A model generated the notes under the pieces. That model saw only the letters and a program-made list of their open reading frames with translations. It did not search any database and was not told where the DNA came from. A program made the position numbers and the translations under genes. DNA of 52,500 nt from Symbiodinium natans (Eukaryota; Sar; Dinophyceae; Suessiales; Symbiodiniaceae). Location of the stretch: contig CAJNDS010002427.1 of assembly GCA_905221605.1 (NCBI GenBank), positions 242,501-295,000 on the forward strand, read 5' to 3'. Below, one piece after another: positions 21,367-31,585 of the stretch (positions are counted from its first letter, which is position 1; the number at the start of each line of letters is the position of its first letter).

Positions 21367-21609
21367 AACCTTCTGGGATCACACTGCCAAGCATAGGCTC
21401 TGATGCTTCCACCATGCTGGCAATTGCAAAGCCCAGTCTTTTACGGCCCCCGGCCTCAAACACGAACGTGGTGAAGTTCTAAAGCAAAGGGTGCAGATTA
21501 GAGGCCCCGGGTTTTTGGATGTTGACGGTCTGAGGGTACTTATGGCTCAGATGATGAGCTGAGGCTGAAGGCAACCTTGTTTCAAGCCTCCCCACATCCC
21601 TCAAGCTCT

Positions 21610-21658
21610 AAGGGTTTAGGGTTTAGGGTTTAAGGTTTAGGGCTTAGGGTTTAGGGCT
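21610..21658 (+). repeat. Interstitial telomere array (TTTAGGG)
   Basis: About 7 units, with one TTTAAGG and one CTTAGGG variant. Confidence 0.95.
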
Positions 21659-21782
21659 CATGGAATCGCCAAGCTGCTGTCTGAATGCTGCGACAGCAAG
21701 GCGCTCATCTGGCCAGAGTCGTCAAGCACTGGCACGACTGGCGGCCTGCATTTGCGTGTCGGGATTCTACCCTCAACCGTTA

Positions 21783-21841
21783 CGGGTTTGGGGTTTAGGG
21801 TTTAGGGTTTAAGGTTTAGGGTTTAGGGTTAGGGTTTAGGG
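21783..21841 (+). repeat. Interstitial telomere array (TTTAGGG)
   Basis: About 8 units. Confidence 0.95.
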
Positions 21842-23165
21842 AACAAAACAAATAAAAATCCAAAGCCTGACACTCCAAGGCCAAAGCCCGATTGGGGTTT
21901 GAGGGTGTCCATCGATTGGCAAGATGTTTGGCATTGGCCAACTGCAAGACATGCTTTGGTCTCTACCCTCACCTGTGTTCCTCGTCTTCTGCCGGCGACT
22001 CTACCGGCGACGTCGGGATCGGAACTTCTTCCGCAACTGCTGGCCGCCTGAGACTTCGAAGGTTTGCAGAGTGCGGGAACTGCAGGAAGGGCAAAGAGAG
22101 TGCAGAGAGGGCGCAGCAATGCAGCGCTCGAATTGCTACCCGATGTCGGCGGGATTTTTGACAACTCTGTTACGGCCCACCTGCAAAAGCCATTCAAATC
22201 CCATTGAGGGTTGCGTCCGCAAGTGACGAATATGACCACCCCAGGCCGCGGGAGCCTCTAGCTTGTGCTTATGCCCTCGGGCATGGTAATCTTCAAATGT
22301 GCGAAACCGAAGTTTACGCCCTGTGCTCACACTGATTCTTTGTCGGGGCTCTGCAGAGGTTTCTTGGGCTTCGGGGTTCGGGGTGTAGGCTCAACATGCT
22401 GCCCGTCCCAGGACATTTTTGAACAGGTGCGCGGCACCTGTCTACAGCAGTCGGGGAGTCCGCCGGCGATGTTACCACAGGCACTTCCTGCATGCTGAGG
22501 CCGTGTGGAAATTAATCCCGCACTCCAAGCCCTCTGGAAAACGGGAACTGGACAGGAGTCGAGCATCAAATCCGATATGGACAGTAGTACAGTGCATGAC
22601 CCTGCCGTGCATGCCTGTTCAGGCCTCATTGGCAAGCCTCGCCCACCTCATCCCCAATCCAAGGTCGCTAACCCCATCCTAGATCACCAGCAAAGTCAAG
22701 AATCTTCGAAGCCCTCTCAACAACGTGCGTACCCCCCTCCCCGCCACGATGCCCTCCACTCAGTCCTCACCATAGTACCTGCGGAAGCAGCAACTGCTTG
22801 CAGGTTGATGTAAGGGTTCTGGGTTCTTTCTGGGATCTTGGGGTAGATGAGCAACTATACGTGGTTTGGGGGCCTGCCAGCTCAGGCTTTCACTGGTTTA
22901 ATAATCTGACTATCAGCAAATGCATGGTGCAGCTGAGCTTCCTGTAACCCTTAAGTTCAACAAAGGAAAACAAGGCGGCGCGATAGCACCATTTTCCCAT
23001 TTTCGTGGGGACGACTACGGCTTCTCCGAATTCTCGGGATCGAACCGCGGCGCTTCGGGGGAGCATTTGCTAGCAGTGCTCAGGGAATTGGTGTCAGTGA
23101 ACCGCCTCCCTTGTGCAGAGAAACAGGGCAGCTCGATGGCAGTAAGGGCTTGAGGACGCTTGGAA
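21842..23165. other. Unassigned stretch
   Basis: No gene recognised in 1.3 kb. TGDVGIGTSS- and GDVTTGTS-type motif copies lie at about 21987-22055 and 22447-22495. Confidence 0.55.
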
Positions 23166-23277
23166 CTACTATTTGCTTAAGAACCCCAAATAAGCTCAAA
23201 AAGATTCTCTTCCTTATCAGGGGAAGGGACTACATTTTTCCATTTTGGGGGGGGGGGGGTTCTTGAGCAAATAGTAG
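23166..23277. mobile_element. Family D MITE-like element, copy 1
   Basis: Terminal inverted repeats of 22 bp, beginning CTACTATTTGCT, pair at 21 of 22 positions. A 4-bp GGAA direct repeat flanks both ends and is a candidate target-site duplication. Internal sequence is AT-rich with a run of about 13 G next to the right arm. No coding capacity. Confidence 0.8.
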
Positions 23278-23381
23278 GGAATCGCCAGCGGAGTCCATCC
23301 AAGAGGTTGGCAGTTCGGCCGCACCGAGCTTTACGAAACCGCCCTCCTTGGAAAACGGATGCTCTCGAGCTGCCTCAACAA

Positions 23382-23480
23382 AGAGCCCAATACTCCTTAA
23401 TGAAGGAATATTCCTTAAATCATAAGAAGGATCCCTTTATAGTTCAAGCTGTGTTCCTTAATTAAGGTCTATTGGGCTCT
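23382..23480. mobile_element. Family C MITE-like element, copy 1
   Basis: Perfect 11-bp terminal inverted repeats AGAGCCCAATA extend to about 20 bp (CCTTAAT inner part) with two mismatches. It is 99 bp long, AT-rich inside and non-coding. Related to 20747-20906. No clear target duplication. Confidence 0.78.
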
Positions 23481-23867
23481 CTGGGTACCCGTCGTCCAAG
23501 AAGGACAAAGAAGGTGGTTTGGTAGCACCAGGTTCTGTAAGCAAAAGGCTTGACAAAAACTGCTGGTGCAGCCGCCGCATGTGCATCTACGCGACGGCTG
23601 GAACTCTTTTCGTGGAAGCAGGTGAGTTGGCTTCTGAAATCCAACCCGGAAACTGAAGCTTGACAAAAGAAGAGTCCAGGAACCCTCCTCAGCTTTTCGA
23701 AAGTGCAGACGGAGAGGTCTTGAACAAGTCAGAAGAAGCGAAAGACTGAGGATTCCATGGGAGCTCGTGAGGGGGCTCGAGAATGAAACTTCACGACGAG
23801 CCGCTTGACAATCAAATCGAAAGCTGAAGACCCTTGAAGCTGTTTCCTGGAAACCCCTTAGAACCTG
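23481..23867. other. Unassigned stretch
   Basis: Nothing recognised. Confidence 0.5.
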
Positions 23868-23980
23868 TTTTAGGGTTTAGGGTTCAGGGTTTAGGGTTTA
23901 GGGTTTAGGGTTTAGGGTTCAGGGTTTAGGGTTTAGGGTTTAGGGTTTAGGGTTTAGGGTTTAGGGTTTAGGAATTAGGG
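23868..23980 (+). repeat. Interstitial telomere array (TTTAGGG)
   Basis: About 15 units with TTCAGGG variants. Confidence 0.97.
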
Positions 23981-24170
23981 GTCATGGTTTGAGGGTGCTA
24001 GGGTAGAGATGTACACAGCATACTCCTCAGACTCCTGGCGTCCACACTGAAGCAACACATTTCGAGTGATCCGGCACCTGAACATCCTGGGGTATCCTTC
24101 TCAATAACTGCCCGGCCTATTTGCAAGAAGATTACAGCAACAGAAACCATGGCAGCGAAAGTGTTGAGAA

Positions 24171-24259
24171 CCCCAAACCCTAAACCCTAAACCCTAAACC
24201 CTAAACCCTAAACCCTAAACCCTAAACCCTAAACCCTAAACCCTAAACTTCCCTAAACC
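24171..24259 (-). repeat. Interstitial telomere array (CCCTAAA)
   Basis: About 12 units. Left arm of a cassette whose insert of about 100 bp carries a GDVGTGTS-type motif at about 24293-24325. Confidence 0.97.
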
Positions 24260-24359
24260 ATCTCCAGCCTGGCCTGTCATCACCCATGGACGGGGCCGGG
24301 GATGTAGGCACGGGAACTTCCTTCAGATGCGTCTGCTCCCAGACACCCGAGAAAATTAA

Positions 24360-24436
24360 GGTTTAGGGATTTTGGGGTTTGGGGTTTAGGGTTTAGGGTT
24401 TAGGGCTTAGGGTTTAGGGGTTTAGGGTTTAGGGTT
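24360..24436 (+). repeat. Interstitial telomere array (TTTAGGG)
   Basis: About 10 units with some variants. Right arm of the cassette starting at 24171. Confidence 0.96.
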
Positions 24437-24534
24437 AACATCACTCAGCTCTCAAAATGCGAACCCCCAAATCTTGACAGCTCTGAAACCTCGTGGTAGC
24501 CCAGTAACCAACTTGCAATACGGGTACCCTTTTT

Positions 24535-24617
24535 GGGGTTGGGGGGAGGGGGGGGGGAGGGAGGGGGGAGGGGGGGGGAGGGGGGGGGGGGAGGGGGGGG
24601 GGGGGAGGGGGGAGGGG
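24535..24617 (+). repeat. G-rich (G4) tract
   Basis: About 80 bases of G runs broken by single A. A G-quadruplex is expected from this composition. Assembly length may be unreliable. Confidence 0.95.
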
Positions 24618-24699
24618 TTTGGTTACTTGTATCAGGGAACCTTGAACCCGAACAAAAAGGGGAAAAGGGCACCGCTGGGCTACTAAGACCTAGAAGTTG

Positions 24700-24795
24700 T
24701 GATGTTTCCCCCTTATACTAACAGCCCTTCCTAGGGATTCTAACAGGGGGCACCATAATCCCTATTAAGGACGTTCGTGTAAGGGGGAACATCCC
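24700..24795. mobile_element. Family B MITE-like element, copy 2
   Basis: TTATACTAACAGCCCTTCCTAGGGATT on the left (with mismatches) pairs with AATCCCTATTAAGGAC and GGGGGAACATCCC on the right. It is about 96 bp. Its right end abuts a CCCTAAA array directly. Confidence 0.8.
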
Positions 24796-24796
24796 A

Positions 24797-24850
24797 ACCC
24801 TAAACCCTAAACCCTAAACCCTAAACCCTAAACCCTAAACCCTAAACCCC
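24797..24850 (-). repeat. Interstitial telomere array (CCCTAAA)
   Basis: About 7.5 units, immediately right of the Family B element. Confidence 0.97.
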
Positions 24851-24882
24851 TCTCTCTTATATATATTTAAACCCTATAGTCC

Positions 24883-25302
24883 TTCGTGGCTAAGGGTCAT
24901 TTCTTCGTGGCTAAGGGTCATTTCTTCGTGGCTAAGGGTAATTTCTTCGTGGCTAAGGGTCATTTCTTCGTGGCTAAGGGTCATTTCTTCGTGGCTAAGG
25001 GTAATTTTTTCGTGGCTAAGGGTAATTTCTTCGTGGCTAAGGGTAATTTCTTCGTGGCTAAGGGTAATTTCTTCGTGGCTAAGGGTAATTTCTTCGTGGC
25101 TAAGGGTAATTTCTTCGTGGCTAAGGGTAATTTCTTCGTGGCTAAGGGTAATTTCTTCGTGGCTAAGGGTAATTTCTTCGTGGCTAAGGGTAATTTCTTC
25201 GTGGCTAAGGGTAATTTCTTCGTGGCTAAGGGTAATTTCTTCGTGGCTAAGGGTAATTTCTTCGTGGCTAAGGGTAATTTCTTCGTGGCTAAGGGTAATT
25301 TC
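24883..25302 (+). repeat. 21-bp minisatellite, 20 units
   Basis: Exactly 20 head-to-tail units of a 21-bp sequence (TTCGTGGCTAAGGGTAATTTC). Units 1, 2, 4 and 5 carry TCAT instead of TAAT. The unit length is a multiple of three, so several frames stay open on both strands, reading repeated VAKGNFF on plus and SHEEITL on minus. No start context, domain or non-repeat protein flank supports a gene. The unit contains TAAGGGT, one rotation away from a variant telomere repeat. Confidence 0.97.
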
Positions 25303-25313
25303 CTTCCTGCCAT

Positions 25314-25810
25314 CCCACCCCCCCCCTCCCCCACCCCCCCCCCCCCCACCCCCCCCCCACCCCCCCCCCCCACCCCCCACCCCCACCCACCCCTTCGTGC
25401 CGGCCCACCCCCACCCCCCCCCCCCCCCCACCCCCCCCACCCCCCCAACCCCCCCCCCCCCCCCCCCACCCCCCCCCCCACCCCCCCCACCCCCCACCCC
25501 ACCCCCCCCCACCCCCCCCCACCCCCCCCCACCCCCCCCCCCACCCCCCCCCCACCCCCCCCCACCCCCCCCACCCCCCCACCCCCCCCCACCCCCCCCC
25601 CACCCCCCCCCACCCCCCCCCACCCCCCCCACCCCCCCACCCCCCCACCCCCCCCCCCCCCCCCGCACCCGCCCCCACCCCCCCCACCACCCCCCCCCAC
25701 CCCCCCCCCCCGCCCCCCCCCCACCACCGCACCCAGCCCCACACCCCCACCCCCCCCCCCCTCCCCCCCACCCCACCCGCCCCCACCCCCCCCCCCAACC
25801 CCCCCAAACC
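25314..25810 (+). repeat. C-rich tract (C runs with single A)
   Basis: About 490 bases of almost only C with A every 5-12 bases, broken once by a short mixed patch at about 25392-25406. It encodes only polyP/H/T on plus and polyG/W on minus. The minus strand would be strongly G4-forming. Collapse or sequencing error is possible. Confidence 0.95.
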
Positions 25811-26051
25811 AAAACCAACGGTTTCAGAAACCGACGGTTTCAGGATTTCTTGTCCCGCCCCTCCATTGGGGGCCGATGAAATGGTTCGTGGGTAGGATGG
25901 TCCATGACGGAGTGAGCTTGGAGGACAGGGCTTGCTGATAAGAAATGTAAACTTTTTATTTTCTTAATGTTTTGGGATTCTCTGGGTGGGTGGGTTTTTT
26001 TTCCGTTGCCTACACACACTGCTGGCCTAGTAAATGCTCGAACTTGAGATG
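25811..26051. other. Non-repeat gap
   Basis: Nothing recognised. Confidence 0.5.
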
Positions 26052-26140
26052 CTAAACCCTAAACCCTAAACCCTAAACCCTAAACCCTAAACCCTAAACC
26101 CTAAACCCTAAACCCTAAACCCTAAACCCTAAACCCTAAC
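26052..26140 (-). repeat. Interstitial telomere array (CCCTAAA)
   Basis: About 12 perfect units. Left arm of a cassette whose 92-bp insert carries an STGEVGTGRSS-type motif at about 26180-26215. Confidence 0.97.
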
Positions 26141-26232
26141 TCTACAGGTCTCGCCTCACCGCCGTAGCCAAACTCCGAGTCCACTGGTGAAGTTGGCACC
26201 GGAAGGTCCTCCGCATGTCAAGAGCCACTACA

Positions 26233-26295
26233 CGTTTAGGGTTTAGGGTTTAGAATTAGGGTTTAGGGTTTAGGGTTTGGAGTTTGGGGTTTGGG
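26233..26295 (+). repeat. Interstitial telomere array (TTTAGGG)
   Basis: About 9 units, degenerate at the right. Right arm of the cassette starting at 26052. Confidence 0.96.
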
Positions 26296-27458
26296 AGGGA
26301 CAGTTGAGACGACAGAAAAGGGCTTCAAGATGCCTTGCGCGGAGACTGCGGCCTTCTTTTCTTTGCTACGACTCAGAGGCCTTACAGGGCCTTGCAGGCA
26401 ACCACAAAGACCCAGCCTCGCGGACCTCATGCCGCGCTGGCATGTAAAACCTGCCACTGCGAGTTTGGGGGGGCGTTTTAGAGCGTTTGGGGTTATCAAA
26501 ATACGAGAATTGTCAGAGGCTTAGGCCTTGCAGGTTCAGGGAGCTTCACCAACTCTCTCTTGCTCTCTCCGATTCACATATCAAGGTACTCACAGCCTGG
26601 ACCTCGCAAAGTCAAAGTGTTGTAAATTTGCGGTGGCGAAGGCAAGAACTAGCCCGATTTTAGAACGACGGACACTTGGGACGACCACAAAAGGGGGAAA
26701 GCTAAGCCACCTCTGCGCGCCGGGAGAAGCGGGAGAAGGCACTGGCGAAGTCGGCATCGGCACTTCCTCCACGAACTTTCAGGGTTGAGGCCCTTTACGC
26801 CTTAGGGCATCCTTGTTTGTGTTTCGAGTTGCTTTTTAATGATGATGCGCAGAGCATGTGCACACTTCCAAATCTGCCATTGGGTCGCTGGGGCGTTGCG
26901 CTGTGGTCTTCAAGAGCAATTCGACCTAATTATAGTTATGGAAAGTTCACTCCCACGTCGGTGTCCTCAGCCTTCTCTGTGTAATACTCACCCAAGCTTC
27001 CGTGCACAAATGTGGGGATTTTTGCTTCTTGAAGCACCTAGCGACCGAGCACGTGTGCGGCATTTTGTCTGCGCCGTTTAGGACGTCGTCCTGGGTTGAA
27101 GCTGAAGAATGTCACCAGAGCCAAAAACCCCTTAAAGCGTTACTTTGCTCGTATCCAGCATGTCTTGCCTACTTGCGATCTCACCCTGCGGTGGATGCCC
27201 GGAAACCATATGACACAAAAGCTCGAAACAGGGAATCGACATCCTTCCAGAGCCTCGAAGGCCCTAAACATCACTCCCCGAACTCTTCAAACATACCGGT
27301 CCTCCTCCTTCATATTGTGGAACCTGCGGTCAGTTTAGTTCTTAAGTTTGCCACCAGGCGTCTGTTTCAGGGTGATCATCAGATGAGAAACGCTAGACAA
27401 AACGGCACAATCCTCTTCCGAAAAACATTGATTGACACATGACTCTAGAAAACCCCCA
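26296..27458. other. Unassigned stretch
   Basis: No gene recognised. A clear GEGTGEVGIGTSS-type motif lies at about 26733-26778. Confidence 0.55.
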
Positions 27459-27480
27459 CCCTAAACCCTAAACCCTAAAC
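27459..27480 (-). repeat. Short telomere array (CCCTAAA)
   Basis: Three units, followed directly by an LSVGT-SVGTGT-type motif at 27482-27520. Confidence 0.92.
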
Positions 27481-27536
27481 TGGCCTCTCCGTGGGCACGT
27501 TCTCGGTAGGCACCGGAACCTTGCAGCCGTCCACAT

Positions 27537-27610
27537 CTGGGGGTTTCGCGATATTTGGGGTATCCGGTATCCTTACTGGGGTCCTCATTATTTGGGGATC
27601 CTACTATCTC
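27537..27610 (+). repeat. Family A short element, copy 4 (partial)
   Basis: GGGGGTTTCGCGATATTTGG, ATCCTTACTGGGGTCCTCAT and GGGATCCTACTAT match the left two thirds of Family A. Confidence 0.68.
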
Positions 27611-29281
27611 TACGCCTGGTCTTCCGACCCCCCATCTAAGCCCTGAAGCCCTCAGAGGGCTTGAAGCTCCAGGACTGCAGGGACCACAGGGATTCAGAGG
27701 GGTTTTCTGAGATTTGAGGGCCTCCGCTTCCCCCAATAAACGCCACAGCCTCGACAAATTCGACCATCTTCTTATCGATATCTGAGAAGTCTTACACATC
27801 GAGAACTGTACGGAAGGTCGCTGACCCAACTGGCCTGCTCGTCATCATGGAGACCCGGGGGCCGTAGAGGAACCTTGGAAGCTGTTGTGCTTGATGGCTC
27901 AACAGGTTGGTTCATGAGGTATTGATATTGTGGGGCCTTGAATATTCTGGTCTTCACTACCCACATGATACCCAATGCCCTCCGGAAAGCGTGTACTGCT
28001 TGTTGTCGGCGTTAAGCGACTGGGGGACCCTAGACCCGAACGAAACTGCACCGTGTCCTGGATCAGGCACCGCTCTTTGCCTGAAAGGGGTCCGACATGC
28101 TCGGCCTGCTACACCTGCTACCCTCGTGCGCTTCCGATGAGAGGTGTCTCTGCCATTCCGACTTGGACTTTTCCGTCTGACAGGCGTTCGACATGCGGAA
28201 AGAGGTGCAGCAGCAGATGCAAGGGAACCTTGAGGACCCGAGCCTGCTGGGCCTTGCAGCCTTCAAAGGGGAACCTTCATCTTTAGGAAGCGTGAACCAG
28301 ACTTTCCAAGGAGATGGGTCGAGGGCCTCGGGTCCACATGGGCCATTCGCCTTCGAGCCGAGGAAGATGGACGTTCTTCCTTCTTAACTTCAGGACTTGG
28401 GGGAATGGAATCCTTGATCTGAAGGATGCCCTACATCCTGAAGCCCCTGAAGCCCCTCAAGAAGAAACACGACCGACACCATCGGCGCTCGGAGCCCTGC
28501 ATCTGCCTGAGGTTCAACGCGAGGTGCTCACGGTTTGGTGTTTGGGGGGCTTTGTGGATTTGGGCATTTCGTTAGGGTGCTGGAGCTTGGGGGTTGTAGG
28601 TTCCGAATGACAATGTTGGAGTCTCCCTGCAGTACATATGCCACCTACAGCCAGAAGGCCAAGCCCTCAACACTTGAACCCTGAATCCTGTTGATAGCCT
28701 ATGGTGTCTACCTCCTTTCCAGCTTCAGTCTAGCATTTGTATAGAATCATATAGGATGCATTCGAGAAGCACTGTTGAACTTAACTAGAGGCACCAATGC
28801 CAAATACACAGCCCTAGCCCTAAGGGGGAAAGGCACGTAGGTTTGTCTGCTCTGACCTTGATCAGCGTTTACGGCCGGATGCAAACTTAAGTGGCCAGAG
28901 AAGTGTTCAACACCAGGGCTGGGGACATGAAGCACATGCCGTCGTCTTGTACCAGCGCAACTGATTCACAACGGAAGCCTCAACCCAGCCGAACTTGTCT
29001 TCGTGGCCCCAAGACCCTAAACCGAGAGAACTGGGAGCTCGCACATGTGGCGAAATGGTCGGAATCCGGGAGGACACCTTGGCGCGGCTGGAAACAAGTC
29101 CCCTGAACTCAAGTCTTCAGTGAGCTGAGGGCCTGACCCTAGCGCCCAGGGATCTTGAGGCTAATGGAAGTTGCAGACATTATGCGGGAGTTTTAGATGT
29201 GTGGGGGCTTGGCAGGGCTTGGATGGACCGCTGGGGTGCCCTACTGATCCTCCGTTCGAAAGTCCCCACAAAGTGAAGGAT
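27611..29281. other. Unassigned stretch
   Basis: No gene recognised in 1.7 kb. Frames up to about 103 codons only. Confidence 0.55.
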
Positions 29282-29361
29282 GGGGGTTTAGGGGTTAGGG
29301 TTTAGGGGTTAGGGGTTAGGGTTTAGGGTTTAGGGTTTAGGGTTTACGGTTGAGGGGTTAG
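29282..29361 (+). repeat. Variant telomere array
   Basis: TTTAGGG mixed with GGTTAGGGG and TTGAGGGG variants, about 10 units. Confidence 0.93.
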
Positions 29362-29964
29362 CGGCGCGGGCTTCTATTCAGCCCTACTCTGGATCAAGCA
29401 GCAAGGCAGGGGTCGTTGTGCTTCTTGTGGGGCTGCGGACCCACAAAGTCCGAGGTTCCAACAGGCTCCAAAAGATCCTCGACCCGAAGCCCGCAACCCA
29501 GAAGCGTCTGAAAAAGCTTCAAATCCTGGGCTCGGTGCCTCTGATGTGAGGGTCTTCGTTCCCACTTCTGTGGGAAGGGGGATCTCCGTAAACTCGTCTC
29601 CTCGCCGGGCGAAAGCGACATGAGAATGGCTCCCCACAAGCCAACCAAGGCGCCCCGAACGAATCCCGTGATTCGAGCTTTTGGGGAGGAGCTGGGAAGT
29701 TCTTTGGGGCGCTTCGCTGGTGTTCTGTCTTCGAGGTAGAAATACAAGAAACTGCAAGTCCCGCTTAGGCTGTCATTCCAAAAAAAGCCTCCCATAAGGC
29801 CTGGGCCGCCTTTCCCCTGAAGGCACCAGACAAACAAGACCGTAGAGGCAGTAGCCGCAAACGCCCAATATTGCTTCACATCAGCAGCCCCTGAACACAT
29901 CCAAACCTGTCGCAAGTGGAAACCCGTAGGGCTGAACACACAACGAAACCCCGTAACAGGCTCT
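29362..29964. other. Unassigned stretch with a 203-codon minus-strand frame
   Basis: The minus-strand frame 29394-30005 has two hydrophobic patches that could be membrane segments, but no recognised family. Part of it lies in the 11-bp repeat next door. I do not call it a gene. Confidence 0.35.
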
Positions 29965-30041
29965 AGGACCACTGTAGGACCACTGTAGGAGAACTGTAGG
30001 ACCACTGTAGGACCACTGTAGGAACACTGTAGGACTACTTT
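29965..30041 (+). repeat. 11-bp tandem repeat, 7 units
   Basis: Seven head-to-tail units close to AGGACCACTGT. Confidence 0.96.
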
Positions 30042-31271
30042 GGACGTGCGGGCCTCGAGCCTCCAAACCTGAGACCCTGATTCAGTGCTGAGTGCCCAGC
30101 TCGTCCGCTGGGTGAGAGGAGTCTCAGCCTCAGGTTGGATCCAGCTCTTTCTGGCTTGGTTTGAGGCGCGGATTTCTGTATTGGGCTGAGCCAGTTGAGT
30201 TGCTTTGCATGATGAAGTTTCGGTACTTCTGATTTGTGTTGGATCCGACGTTTGCTGGCGAAATAAGGAGCGGTTTCACACCAATCCTGTGCCGAACAAG
30301 AAGCTGACATGAAACATGACATGTGCCTGTTTAGGGCAATGCCAGGCTGTGAATCCATGGCAGTGTCTTGCGCCATTCTCATCACTGAACTTGCATGTGG
30401 CATGCATATGCTTGCTTAGAATTTCCGTGGGGGGCGGAGCAGTCTGATTCTGTTGGGGCCTTGGGGTGGGGTTGGCAGGCACCTGCTGGCCTCGGGGCGC
30501 ACAAAAAAGGGGACGAAAAGCGTTTTTGCGTGGCCGCCCGGCCTCGGCGCCACTCTGCTCTGCAGGTACGTGCGCCAGTCAAACCCACTCAGAGAGGGAC
30601 AACTTGCGGCATCATCGGCAAAAGTGTTTGACGCGTTGTGGGCTACCAGCATTCAACCCCCGCCGCCATCTGGTTTGAAAAATCATGCACCGAGTTTAGG
30701 CATGCGAGGCCATCCAAAACCCGGTAGCCTCGAGAAGCTAAATTGTTCGGAAAAGGCGAAGTCCTGGAGACCCAAACAAAGCCCAGGCTCAGCAAGGCAC
30801 CTCACCTTAAGAGGTGGGAAGAAATTCCGGTAGCTTGAGCATTACAGACTTCGGCGAGAAAACTGAATCCTTGCCAAGGCACACCATACATTGGTGTTTC
30901 GTGGAAGAGGTCGTCCTGCGCTTCTCTTCAAGGCTTTACGAACCGCAAGCGTGCCTTCTCCGAAGCAACCTCAGTCCTCAGTCCTCAGTGCTGTGAGAGG
31001 ACTCTGACGCGTGCTACCGTCAAGCCTACATCATGAAACCTTCACTCTTCTTAGTCAATCAGACAAGATATGGGTGACCCAATGTTGTGACATGACTACT
31101 GGCAACTCATGCAGCATTGGCGGCACAGGGTTTGCAGAAATCTTGCAGATGTCTGCGTTTTCTGTGGCTTAGCGGAGTTTAGGCGGGCCCCCCGGGGCTT
31201 CAGGAGCTTGGGTGGGGGGGGGGGGGGGGTTCCTGCGACTTCCAAGGGCCTGGTATGACTGCGAAAAAGCA
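30042..31271. other. Unassigned stretch
   Basis: No gene recognised. A run of about 16 G lies at 31214-31229. Confidence 0.5.
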
Positions 31272-31280
31272 CACTGTACC

Positions 31281-31398
31281 TTTAAGACTTGCCTCAAGAA
31301 CCCAACAACCCGCGTTTTTTAGTAGATTCTTAGTGTAAATCCCTTATAGGATTCTTGGGAACCCTAACACAAACTAGGCTTTGGGTTCTTAAGGTAGT
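31281..31398. mobile_element. Family D-like MITE element with 9-bp target duplication
   Basis: Terminal inverted repeats (GCCTCAAGAACCCAA against TTGGGTTCTTAAGG) enclose about 118 bp of non-coding sequence. The identical 9-mer CACTGTACC lies immediately outside both ends (31272-31280 and 31399-31407), the hallmark of a DNA-transposon-type insertion. The arms share the CTTAAGAACCC core with Family D at 23166. Confidence 0.82.
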
Positions 31399-31536
31399 CA
31401 CTGTACCCAGCAAAGCACCCACTTCCCCATAGAAACCTGATGGCCACCCGGAGTCCTCCTGCGGCTGCTTGCCATAGCCTGTGAGGTGCGAAAACATGGC
31501 ATGACTTCCGAAGTTCTTGGGGTGTAAGGAGGGTTT
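31399..31536. other. Unassigned gap
   Basis: Nothing seen apart from the right copy of the 9-bp duplication at its start. Confidence 0.5.
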
Positions 31537-31585
31537 GTTTAGGGTTTAGGGCTCAGGGTTTAGGGTTTAGGGTTTGAGGTTTGGG
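31537..31585 (+). repeat. Short telomere array (TTTAGGG)
   Basis: About 6 units with CTCAGGG and TTTGAGG variants. Confidence 0.92.

Noticed and set aside
24883-25302. CRISPR array
   Set aside because: Units are contiguous with no unique spacers; this is a minisatellite.
24886-25938. 350-codon plus-strand frame and 314-codon minus-strand frame
   Set aside because: Both are products of a 21-bp repeat (a multiple of three) and a C/A tract. There is no non-repeat protein sequence on either side.
26152-26172. Possible dinoflagellate spliced-leader sequence (CCGTAGCCA)
   Set aside because: Only nine bases fit; the rest of the known leader is absent.
29240-29280. tRNA B-box-like GTTCGAAAGTCC
   Set aside because: No matching A box, and no acceptor or anticodon stems could be formed.
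29394-30005. 203-codon minus-strand frame with two hydrophobic patches
   Set aside because: No recognised family, and one end lies in an 11-bp repeat. Kept only as a note in the region entry.
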